Notes under the pieces: model-generated
The model's database searches: none
Told to the model about the DNA's origin: nothing
What the model saw: only the letters and a program-made list of their open reading frames with translations
Shown: in pieces, positions 33,983-41,626 of the stretch
Layout: each line of letters begins with the position of its first letter
How positions within the stretch are numbered: the first letter of the stretch is position 1
Origin: Oerskovia flava
GTDB taxonomy: Bacteria > Actinomycetota > Actinomycetes > Actinomycetales > Cellulomonadaceae
Direction: 5' to 3'
DNA length: 64,000 bases
Assembly (NCBI RefSeq): GCF_026163685.1
Contig: NZ_JAOXSR010000010.1
Span: 80,663-144,662 of the forward strand
Translations under genes and position numbers: made by a program

Positions 33983-35136
33983 TGGGCTCCCCCGCGCGCG
34001 TCGCCGCACCCGAGGCGCCCGGTCGCCTCGGCGTGGCGATCGACGCCCGGGAGCTGCTGACGTACCTCGGCGGGCTCGAGACGTGGCTGGGTCAGCGCCG
34101 CACCGAGCTCGACCGGCTCGACGAGGCGGCGCAGGCGGCCGAGACGCCCCACAGCTACACCTCCGACCTCCTGCTGGCGCTGACCCTGTGGCAGGCGATC
34201 CGCGGCCGCGCGGACGAGCTGCAGGTCGTCTGGGACTCGGGCCGGGCCGACGCCGTCGCCCGGGAACGGATGTCTCAGCTCGTGTGGGGTCGTCTCGACT
34301 CGGGCAACGGCGCGGCGCTCGTGTCCCTCGTCGAGGCGGTGAACCTGTGCGACGCGCTCGTCGTGCAGCTGCGCACCCGCCTGTCGTTCGACCCGAGCAC
34401 GGCCGACCAGGTCGCCCGCCTGCGCGGCCTGCGGGCGGAGCTCGTGCGCTGCGAGGACCTCGCCGGGTCGGACCCGGGGGCGCGCGCGACGATCGAGTCG
34501 CTGCGCCGCCGCCTCGATCGCATCACGGAGCGCGCCGCCCGCGGCGGAGACGTCTCGGGCCCTCTCGCAGAGCTCGAGACCGCGACCGCGCACGCCGAGC
34601 GGGACCTCATCGTCGCGGCGTCGCAGCGTCGCCAGCTCGCGGCCGACCGCCAGCGCGCCGAGGAGCAGCGCGCCGCCCTCGAGGCGCGCGAGCCCGCGCT
34701 GCACGACCTCGCCGCGCGGTGCCGCGCCGAGATCGCGGTCCCGCCCAAGCACGCCGTGCCCGACGTCTCCCGCCTCGGCCCGGTCCCGGCGGACCGCGCC
34801 GCGCTCGACGACTACGTGCAGCGCCTGGAGACCGTGGGTCGTGCGCTCGCCGCCGTCGAGGGGGCGTACGCCGCCCCGCTGCGCGAACGTGCCGAGCTGC
34901 GCTACGCGCTCGCCGGTCTGCGCACCCGCGCCGCCGAGGCCGGCCGGGACGCGTCCTTGACCGTGCGCTCGGGGTACGACGAGGCCCACGAGGCCGTGGA
35001 GCGCACACCCTGCGACCTCGCTATGGCCCGCTTCCTCGTCGACCAGTTCCGCTACCTCGCGCGGCCGATGCCCGCGCCCGCCCTCTCGCCCACCCCGCCC
35101 CGGCCGGTCGCCGGCCACGAAGGAGCGCCCCAGTGA
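33982..35136 (+). CDS. Coiled-coil hypothetical protein between glnH and pknG
   Basis: 384 residues; the ATG overlaps the glnH stop (TGATG), and a GTG three bases earlier is also possible. Almost entirely helical with charged heptads: ELLTYLGGLETWLGQRRTEL, LVEAVNLCDALVVQLRTRL, ASQRRQLAADRQRAEEQRAA and a C-terminal AHEAVERTPCDLAMARFLVD. There are no membrane segments or catalytic motifs. It is probably a scaffold or adaptor joining the GlnX/GlnH sensor to PknG. I know of no characterised relative. Confidence 0.72.
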   Translation: MGSPARVAAPEAPGRLGVAIDARELLTYLGGLETWLGQRRTELDRLDEAAQAAETPHSYTSDLLLALTLWQAIRGRADELQVVWDSGRADAVARERMSQLVWGRLDSGNGAALVSLVEAVNLCDALVVQLRTRLSFDPSTADQVARLRGLRAELVRCEDLAGSDPGARATIESLRRRLDRITERAARGGDVSGPLAELETATAHAERDLIVAASQRRQLAADRQRAEEQRAALEAREPALHDLAARCRAEIAVPPKHAVPDVSRLGPVPADRAALDDYVQRLETVGRALAAVEGAYAAPLRERAELRYALAGLRTRAAEAGRDASLTVRSGYDEAHEAVERTPCDLAMARFLVDQFRYLARPMPAPALSPTPPRPVAGHEGAPQ

Positions 35137-37472
35137 CGACACCCTCGACCCTCGCGTGCTCGCAGCCCGGCTGCACCGGCACCATCGAGGACGGCTACTG
35201 CAACGTCTGCGGCTCGCCCGCCGGTGCCGCACCGGTCCCCGTCTCGAACGCTCCGGCCGCGGGTTCGTCGTCGGCGGGCGCCCCGGCGTCGCCCTCCGCG
35301 ATGCTCGGCACCGGGTTCGCCGAGGCCGGGCCCGACCTCACGGCCTCCGCGCCCGACGGCGACCCCTCCTCGACCCGCACCGGCCGGACCAGCTCTGCCC
35401 GGCTCGCGACGGCGGCTCTCGGCTCGGCACGGACGGCCGCGACCGGCTCCAAGGCGACCCGTCGTCTGGGCACCAGCTCCGCTCGCCTGCGCGGCCACCG
35501 GCTCGGCGCGGGCCTGACCACGGTCCCCTCGAGCCCTGTCACCGATCCCCTGCAGGCCGTCATGGCGGTCCCGGAGGTCCCCGAGTCGAAGCGCTACTGC
35601 CCGTCGTGCGGCGCGCGCGTCGGCCGTTCCCGCGACGGCGTGAGCGGACGCACCGACGGGTTCTGCCCGCAGTGCGGGACCCGCTTCGACTTCACGCCCC
35701 AGCTCTCACCGGGTGATGTCGTCGGGAACCAGTACGAGGTGGTGGGCTGCCTCGCCCACGGTGGCCTCGGCTGGATCTACCTCGCGCGCGACCAGAACGT
35801 CTCGGGCCGGTGGGTCGTCCTCAAGGGTCTGCTGAACTCCGGCGACCCCGACGCGTTCGCGGCGGCGATCTCCGAGCGCCAGTTCCTCGCCGAGGTCGAG
35901 CACCCGCTGATCGTCGAGATCTACAACTTCGCGATGCACAACGGCGCCGGGTACACGGTCATGGAGTTCGTCGGCGGCAAGTCGCTCAAGGACATCCTGC
36001 GGGACCGGCGCGACGCGAACGGTGGGACGAACGACCCGTTGCCGGTCGACCAGGCGCTCGCCTTCATCCTGGAGATCCTGCCGGCGTTCTCCTACCTGCA
36101 CGACAAGCACCTGCTGTTCTGCGACTTCAAGCCGGACAACATCATCCAGCAGGGCGACGGCGTCAAGCTCATCGACCTCGGCGGTGTGCGCCGCGCGGAC
36201 GACATGACGTCGGCGATCTTCGGCACGGTCGGCTTCCAGGCGCCGGAGGTGCCCGAGGTCGGCCCGTCGGTCGCGTCCGACATCTACACGATCGGCCGCT
36301 CGCTCGCGACGCTCGTGCTCGACTTCCGGGGGAACACGTCCACGTACGCGGCGTCGCTGCCGCCCGTGGCCGACACCCCCGTGTTCCAGCAGTACGACTC
36401 GTTCTACCGGCTCCTGGCGAAGGCGTGCGCGCTCGACCCGTCCGACCGGTTCGGCACGGTCGACGAGATGCGCGCCCAGCTCGTCGGGGTGCTGCGCGAG
36501 GTCGTGGCCACCGACCGTGGGCAGGGCAGCGCGGCGCTGCACTCGGCCGCGTCGGTGCTGTTCGAGGCGCCCGCGTCCGACGAGGCCGAGCGTCCGCTCG
36601 CGTGGGACCAGCTCCCGGCGCTGAAGATCGACGAGCACGACCCGATGGCGAGCTGGCTCGCGGGCGTCAACGTGGCCGACCCCGCGGCGCGGCTCGCGGC
36701 GCTGTCGTTCCCCCCAGAGGACACGGTCGAGGTCCGGCTCGCCCGTGCGCGCGCGGCCATCGAGGCCGAGCGCCTCGACGTCCTGCAGGAGACGATCACC
36801 ACGATCCTCGCCGACGACCCGTGGGAGTGGCGTGCGGCCTGGCTCGGCGGCCTCGGCGAGCTGGCGCGCGGTGACGCGACGGCGGCCCGGGCGTCCTTCA
36901 ACGCGGTCTACGGCCAGGTCCCCGGTGAGCTCGCGCCCAAGCTCGCCCTCGCCTCCGCCTGCGAGCTGAGCAAGGAACCGGAGATCGCGGAGTCGCTCTA
37001 CGTGATCTGCGCACGCTCGGACGCGAACTACACCGCACCCGCGGCGTTCGGCCTCGCCCGTATCCGGGAAGCGCGCGGCGACGTCGACGGCGCACTGCAC
37101 GCGCTCGACCTGGTGACCTCCACCCGCAGCTCCTACCTCGAGGCGAGGATGCTGCGGGCCCGGCTGCTCGCCGGGTCCGGGCGTGGGCTGCCCGCCCTCG
37201 CCGATGCGCTCGCCAGCGTGGAGTCGGTCGCGATCGCCCCGCGCGAACGGGCGGAGCTCACGGTCGGTGTCCTCGACTCCGCGCTGCAGCTCGTCACGGA
37301 GACCGGCGCGGCTCCGCAGACCAAGATCGCGGGGGTGACCGCCGAGGAGCCCGCGCTGCGCGACGCCCTCGAGCAGGCGTACCGGGACCTCGCGGCCGTC
37401 AGCGACGACCACGGCGAGCGGATCGACCTCGTCGACCGCGCCAACGCCGTGCGGCGGTGGACGCTGCGATGA
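35133..37472 (+). CDS. pknG: Serine/threonine protein kinase PknG
   Basis: 779 residues from a GTG overlapping the previous stop. Residues 9-26 form a small zinc ribbon (Cys9, Cys14, Cys23, Cys26). About 120 low-complexity residues follow, then a rubredoxin-like pair CPSCG / CPQCG (156-181) as in mycobacterial PknG. The kinase starts near 200 with Gly-rich loop CLAHGGLGWIYLA, Lys231, catalytic CDFKPDN (Asp331) and DLG (348-350). The C-terminal ~300 residues are TPR-like. It is soluble. Known PknG senses amino-acid supply and phosphorylates the FHA protein GarA/OdhI to set 2-oxoglutarate flux. The extra N-terminal ribbon is shared with the phosphatase and FHA genes downstream. Confidence 0.93.
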   Translation: MTTPSTLACSQPGCTGTIEDGYCNVCGSPAGAAPVPVSNAPAAGSSSAGAPASPSAMLGTGFAEAGPDLTASAPDGDPSSTRTGRTSSARLATAALGSARTAATGSKATRRLGTSSARLRGHRLGAGLTTVPSSPVTDPLQAVMAVPEVPESKRYCPSCGARVGRSRDGVSGRTDGFCPQCGTRFDFTPQLSPGDVVGNQYEVVGCLAHGGLGWIYLARDQNVSGRWVVLKGLLNSGDPDAFAAAISERQFLAEVEHPLIVEIYNFAMHNGAGYTVMEFVGGKSLKDILRDRRDANGGTNDPLPVDQALAFILEILPAFSYLHDKHLLFCDFKPDNIIQQGDGVKLIDLGGVRRADDMTSAIFGTVGFQAPEVPEVGPSVASDIYTIGRSLATLVLDFRGNTSTYAASLPPVADTPVFQQYDSFYRLLAKACALDPSDRFGTVDEMRAQLVGVLREVVATDRGQGSAALHSAASVLFEAPASDEAERPLAWDQLPALKIDEHDPMASWLAGVNVADPAARLAALSFPPEDTVEVRLARARAAIEAERLDVLQETITTILADDPWEWRAAWLGGLGELARGDATAARASFNAVYGQVPGELAPKLALASACELSKEPEIAESLYVICARSDANYTAPAAFGLARIREARGDVDGALHALDLVTSTRSSYLEARMLRARLLAGSGRGLPALADALASVESVAIAPRERAELTVGVLDSALQLVTETGAAPQTKIAGVTAEEPALRDALEQAYRDLAAVSDDHGERIDLVDRANAVRRWTLR

Positions 37473-38638
37473 ACGCCCGCACCACGACCCTGCCCCCGTG
37501 CACGTCCTGCGGGGAGGAACCCGGGGACGGCGCGCGGTTCTGCGAGAACTGCGGCGCCGACCTCGCGGCGCAGGGCGCCGCCCTGCCCGAGGCAGCCCCG
37601 GACGCCGAGCGCGAACGACCCACCGAGGAGGTGACGGCGCCCACGACGCCCGCCGCTCCCACGGCCCCGGTCTGCCGCGCGTGCGGCGGGACGATCGCCG
37701 ACGACGGCTACTGCGAGCTGTGCGGCGAGCCTGCGGGCAACGAGCGGGACCACTGGACCGAGCAGCCCGCGCCCTGGGTCGCGGGCGCGTGCGACATCGG
37801 CCGCCGCCACCGGCGCAACGAGGACGCCATGGCGCTGGCCGCGGACCCCGAGCCCGGCAGGTTCGCGGCGCTCGTGGTGTGCGACGGCGTGTCCTCCGCC
37901 CCGGACTCCGACCTGGCCAGCCTCGCCGCAGCCCGCGCTGCCCGCGACGTGCTCGCCGAGGGACGACCCGACGGGAGCACGCCCGTCACGGGCACGACGT
38001 CCGAGCGCATGGGGACGTGGTCCGCCCTGCTGTCCGCCGCAGCGCTCGCCGCCAACGAGGCCATCGTCGAGACCGTCGGCGACAAGGCCCACCGCGACGA
38101 CCCGCCGTCGTGCACGTTCGTCGCGGCCGTCGTCGACGGACCGCTCGTCGTGGCCGGGTGGATCGGCGACTCGCGCGCCTACTGGCTGCCCGACGACGGA
38201 CCGGGGCGCCAGCTGAGCGTGGACGACTCGTGGGCCGAGGAGATGGTCGCCCAGGGAATGTCCCGCGAGCAGGCAGACGCCTCACCGCAGGCCCACGCCA
38301 TCACCCGCTGGCTCGGGCCGGACGCGCACGACCTCACGGCTCGGACCGCACCGACGGTGCCCTCCGGGCCCGGCTGGTTGGTCGTCTGCTCGGACGGGTT
38401 GTGGAACTACTGTCCGGGCGCCGACGACCTGGGAGGGCTCGTGCGTACCACGGCGGAGGCGACCGGTGGCGAGCCCGCACCGCTCGCGGCCGAGCTCGTC
38501 CGCTGGGCAAACGCCCAGGGCGGGCGCGACAACATCACCGTGACGCTCGCACGGTTCGATAACCTGCTCATGAACCTGCCCCCGACACCCGAGACCGCGG
38601 ACGAGGCGCCTACCACGCCGACCGACCCGCGCAGCTGA
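37469..38638 (+). CDS. PP2C-type Ser/Thr phosphatase with N-terminal zinc ribbons
   Basis: 389 residues, ATG overlapping the pknG stop. Two N-terminal zinc ribbons: CTSCGEEPGDGARFCENCG (about 11-29) and CRACGGTIADDGYCELCG (about 73-90). The PPM/PP2C domain follows with RRNEDAMAL, VVCDGVSSAPDSDLAS (metal Asp-Gly), GWIGDSRAYWL, LVVCSDGLWNY and GGRDNITVTL. All metal-binding aspartates are in place. It most likely dephosphorylates targets of the adjacent PknG. The ribbons resemble those of PknG and the FHA protein. Confidence 0.92.
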   Translation: MNARTTTLPPCTSCGEEPGDGARFCENCGADLAAQGAALPEAAPDAERERPTEEVTAPTTPAAPTAPVCRACGGTIADDGYCELCGEPAGNERDHWTEQPAPWVAGACDIGRRHRRNEDAMALAADPEPGRFAALVVCDGVSSAPDSDLASLAAARAARDVLAEGRPDGSTPVTGTTSERMGTWSALLSAAALAANEAIVETVGDKAHRDDPPSCTFVAAVVDGPLVVAGWIGDSRAYWLPDDGPGRQLSVDDSWAEEMVAQGMSREQADASPQAHAITRWLGPDAHDLTARTAPTVPSGPGWLVVCSDGLWNYCPGADDLGGLVRTTAEATGGEPAPLAAELVRWANAQGGRDNITVTLARFDNLLMNLPPTPETADEAPTTPTDPRS

Positions 38639-38661
38639 ACCGACGAAGGAGCCGACAACCC

Positions 38662-39945
38662 ATGGCCGAATTCACCGCCGAGGTCTTCCAGAACGAGTTC
38701 CTGTCCGAGGGCGGGACCGACGTGCACGCCATCGTCACGGTGACGTGCACGGGCGCGGGCACCGCCGGTGGCGCAGGGGCGGGCGGTGGCGTCGCCGAGA
38801 TCATCATGGTCGACACGTCAGGCTCGATGTCGGGTCGCAACATCGAGTCGGCGAAGCACGCCGCGCAGGTCGCCGTCGACCAGATCCTCGACGGGACGTG
38901 GTTCGCCATCATCGGCGGGAGCCACGTGGCCAACCGGGCGTTCCCCTACCCCAACGCCCGGGTGTCGATGGTGCAGATGGAGCCGGGCGCCCGTGACGAG
39001 GCGAAGCGCGCGATCTCGATGATGACGCCGGGCGGCGGCACCGCGATGAGCACGTGGCTGCGCCTCGCCGCCCAGCTCTTCGACAGCGTGCCGCAGGCGA
39101 CGCAGCGCCACGCGATCCTGCTCACCGACGGCAAGAACGAGTCGGAGGCCCGTGGGATGCTCACCAAGGCCGTGCGGGACGTGACGGGTCAGTTCCAGTG
39201 CGACGCCCGCGGGGTCGGCTCGCGCTGGCAGGTCGACGAGCTGCGCGAGATCTCGACGGCGCTGCTCGGCTCGGTGGGACTCATCGCCGACCCGAGCGAG
39301 ATCGCCGCGGACTTCGAGGCCCTCATGCGGGCGTCGATGGCGCGCGGTGTGGCATCGGCCGACCTGCGCGTCTGGGCGCCGCAGGGTGCGCAGGTGCTGT
39401 TCGTGCGCCAGGTCGCGCCGACCGTCGAGGACCTGACGAACCGGCGGGTCGAGGTCAACGCTCTCTCGGGCGCGTACCCGACCGGCTCGTGGGGCGACGA
39501 GTCCCGCGACTACCACGTCGCGGTGCGGGTCGGCTCGAAGCCCGTGGGCTCCGAGCAGCTCGCCGCGCGGGTGCAGCTCGCCGTGGGCGGCGAGGTCGTC
39601 TCCTCGGGCCTGGTCAAGGCCAAGTGGTCCGACGACGAGACGCTCACCACGCGTATCAACCCGGAGGTCGCGCACTACACGGGCCAGGCGGAGCTCGCGG
39701 CCGTCATCCAGGAAGGGCTGGCCGCGAAGGCGTCCGGCGACGAGGCGACGGCGACCGTCAAGCTCGGCCGCGCGGTCCAGCTCGCCCAGCAGACAGGCAA
39801 CGACGAGGCGACGTCCCGCCTGCGCAAGGTCGTCGACATCGACAGCGAGGAGCAGGGCACCGTGCGCCTCAAGCGGAACACCTCAACGCTCGACGAGATG
39901 GCGCTCGACACCGCCTCGACGAAGACGACGCGGGTGCGTCGATGA
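38662..39945 (+). CDS. VWA-domain protein of the PknG operon
   Basis: 427 residues; AAGGAG precedes the ATG. A short beta lead is followed by a von Willebrand A domain with MIDAS DTSGSMSG (Asp51, Ser53, Ser55), GGGTAMSTWLRLAAQLF and HAILLTDGKNESEA. The C-terminal half is beta-rich and then helical (ELAAVIQEGLAAKASGDEA). No signal peptide, so cytosolic. VWA proteins with TelA, PP2C and kinases recur in bacterial stress operons, where they are thought to assemble metal-dependent complexes. Its stop overlaps the FHA gene start. Confidence 0.9.
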   Translation: MAEFTAEVFQNEFLSEGGTDVHAIVTVTCTGAGTAGGAGAGGGVAEIIMVDTSGSMSGRNIESAKHAAQVAVDQILDGTWFAIIGGSHVANRAFPYPNARVSMVQMEPGARDEAKRAISMMTPGGGTAMSTWLRLAAQLFDSVPQATQRHAILLTDGKNESEARGMLTKAVRDVTGQFQCDARGVGSRWQVDELREISTALLGSVGLIADPSEIAADFEALMRASMARGVASADLRVWAPQGAQVLFVRQVAPTVEDLTNRRVEVNALSGAYPTGSWGDESRDYHVAVRVGSKPVGSEQLAARVQLAVGGEVVSSGLVKAKWSDDETLTTRINPEVAHYTGQAELAAVIQEGLAAKASGDEATATVKLGRAVQLAQQTGNDEATSRLRKVVDIDSEEQGTVRLKRNTSTLDEMALDTASTKTTRVRR

Positions 39946-40808
39946 GCACGGTCGTGTGTCCGAACGGGCACTCCTCGGTGTCCACCGACTACTGCGACAC
40001 CTGCGGGGAGCCCATCGCGTCGGCGGCGGGCGCTTCGGCGGCCGGTGCGTCCGCGACGCCCGCCGGTCCTGCCGCACCGTCGACGGGCGCCCCGGCGCAA
40101 GTGCCGTGCCCGAACTGCGACTTCCCCGCCACCACCGGCGCGCTGTTCTGCGAGAACTGCGGCTACGACTTCACGACCGGGTCGCTGCCCGTGGCGGCCG
40201 CGCCCCCGGCCGTCCCCGCACCCGGCGCCCTCGAGCCGCCCAGCTCGCTCGACCTGTCCGCCCCGGCGCAGCCGTCGGCGGCCGAGCCGTCGTCGGCAGC
40301 CGGCCCCGCATCGCCGGACGACCCCGCGACGGGGTCCACCGGGGGCCCGGCCGGGGCCACCTCCGGGTCCGCCGCGGACCCGCTGCCGGACCCGTCGGCG
40401 AGCGACGACCAGTGGGTCGTCGAGGTCTGGATCGACCCGGACTGGTACGCCGCGCAGAAGCCGGAGGACCCGATGCCCTCGGCAGGGCTGCCGGGCCTGG
40501 TCGTGCTGCGCGAGCGCAGCGTCCTGGTCGGCCGGCCGTCCGCGTCGCGCGGCATCCACCCGCAGGTCGACTGCGGGGCGGACACCGGCGTCTCCCGGCG
40601 TCACTGCCAGCTCAACACCGACGGCCTGCGCTGGTGGGTCGAGGACCTGCAGTCCGCGAACGGGACGTTCCTGAGCCCCGCGGGCGAGGCCCTGCCGACC
40701 GACCCCGTGCCCCCGGGGCAGCGGCGCGAGGTCGAGGACGGCGACCGCATCTACCTCGGCGCCTGGACCCGGCTCGTCATCCGGCGCGCGCTGCCCGGCG
40801 AGGTCTGA
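39942..40808 (+). CDS. FHA-domain protein with N-terminal zinc ribbons
   Basis: 288 residues. Ribbon one is CPNGHSSVSTDYCDTCG (a Cys replaced by His) and ribbon two is CPNCDFPATTGALFCENCG. A Pro/Ala-rich linker of about 80 residues precedes the FHA domain: VLVGRPSASRGIHPQVDCG, TGVSRRHCQLNTDGLRWWVE, DLQSANGTFLSPAG. FHA domains bind phosphothreonine, so it is a likely reader or substrate of PknG. It lacks the ETTS-type N-terminal phospho-motif of GarA, so it is not a simple GarA orthologue. Last gene of the operon. Confidence 0.92.
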   Translation: MSTVVCPNGHSSVSTDYCDTCGEPIASAAGASAAGASATPAGPAAPSTGAPAQVPCPNCDFPATTGALFCENCGYDFTTGSLPVAAAPPAVPAPGALEPPSSLDLSAPAQPSAAEPSSAAGPASPDDPATGSTGGPAGATSGSAADPLPDPSASDDQWVVEVWIDPDWYAAQKPEDPMPSAGLPGLVVLRERSVLVGRPSASRGIHPQVDCGADTGVSRRHCQLNTDGLRWWVEDLQSANGTFLSPAGEALPTDPVPPGQRREVEDGDRIYLGAWTRLVIRRALPGEV

Positions 40809-40816
40809 GCCATCTG

Positions 40817-40849
40817 CGCCCGGTATGGAGGATTCCTCCATACCGGGCG
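40817..40849. promoter_or_regulatory. 16-bp perfect inverted repeat between the FHA gene and bioY
   Basis: Arms 40817-40832 and 40834-40849 are perfectly complementary around a single base (core TATGGAGGA-T-TCCTCCATA). It starts 8 bp after the FHA stop and 162 bp before bioY. With a 1-base centre it forms a DNA palindrome more readily than an RNA hairpin, so an operator for the biotin operon is one option and a terminator for the long operon the other. Two loose direct copies TGTGGGGCACCCTC / TGTGGGACATCCTC follow (40852-40865, 40868-40881). Confidence 0.5.
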
Positions 40850-41010
40850 ACTGTGGGGCACCCTCGATGTGGGACATCCTCCAACGGGTTGTGCGGACCG
40901 ACCAACGTGCCCACCGACCGCTCGTCGGGACCGGGGGCGCAGCAGGGCATGCCGGTTCGCCACAGTGGACGGCGGGGGCGCACCGGCCCTCACCGACCGA
41001 ACGGAGCACG

Positions 41011-41619
41011 ATGACCCACCCCGTGAGCACTGAGCCGTCCACGCACGCACCACCCGCCCGGTGGACGGTCGGCGCGTCCGACGCTGCGCGCATCGCGACG
41101 TTCGCCGCCCTGATCGCCGTGCTCGGCATGCCCGGTTCGATCGCGTTCTTCGGCAACGCCGTCCCGATCACGCTCCAGACCCTCGGCGTGATGCTCGCCG
41201 GTGCCCTCCTGGGTGCGTGGCGTGGTGCACTCGCCGTAGGGACGTTCCTCGTGCTCGTCGCCGCAGGTCTGCCGCTCCTGGCCGGCGGCCGTGGTGGGCT
41301 CGGGGTCTTCGTCGGCCCCTCGGTGGGGTACCTCGTGGGGTTCGTCGCCGGCGCAGCGGTCGTCGGGTGGCTCGTCGAGCGCGCTCGGCGCACCACGCTG
41401 CCCGGCGTCGTGGTCGCCTGCCTCGTGGGCGGCGTGCTCGTCGTCTACGCGTTCGGCATCCCCGCGCAGGCCGTCATCACCGGGGTCCCCGTCGAGACCG
41501 TCGCGCGCCTGTCGCTCGTGTTCCTGCCCGGGGACCTGCTCAAGGCGCTGCTCGCCGCGACCGTGACGGTCGGCGTCGTGCGCGCGTACCCGCCGGCGGC
41601 ACCGGCCGCCCGCCGCTGA
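41011..41619 (+). CDS. bioY: Biotin transporter substrate-binding subunit BioY (ECF S component)
   Basis: 202 residues, six membrane helices. The BioY signature is seen in IAFFGNAVPITLQTLGVMLAG (biotin-binding PITLQT...L motif), LLAGGRGGLGVFVGPSVGYL and FLPGDLLKALLAA. The ATG at 41011 has ACGGAG upstream; the open frame to 40825 would run through the inverted repeat. With bioM and bioN at the end of the same operon it forms the complete BioMNY energy-coupling-factor importer for biotin. Confidence 0.95.
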   Translation: MTHPVSTEPSTHAPPARWTVGASDAARIATFAALIAVLGMPGSIAFFGNAVPITLQTLGVMLAGALLGAWRGALAVGTFLVLVAAGLPLLAGGRGGLGVFVGPSVGYLVGFVAGAAVVGWLVERARRTTLPGVVVACLVGGVLVVYAFGIPAQAVITGVPVETVARLSLVFLPGDLLKALLAATVTVGVVRAYPPAAPAARR

Positions 41620-41626
41620 GGTCACC

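Noticed and set aside
39942-40808. Naming the FHA protein GarA/OdhI
   Set aside because: It has zinc ribbons and a long linker at the N-terminus and no ETTS phospho-motif.
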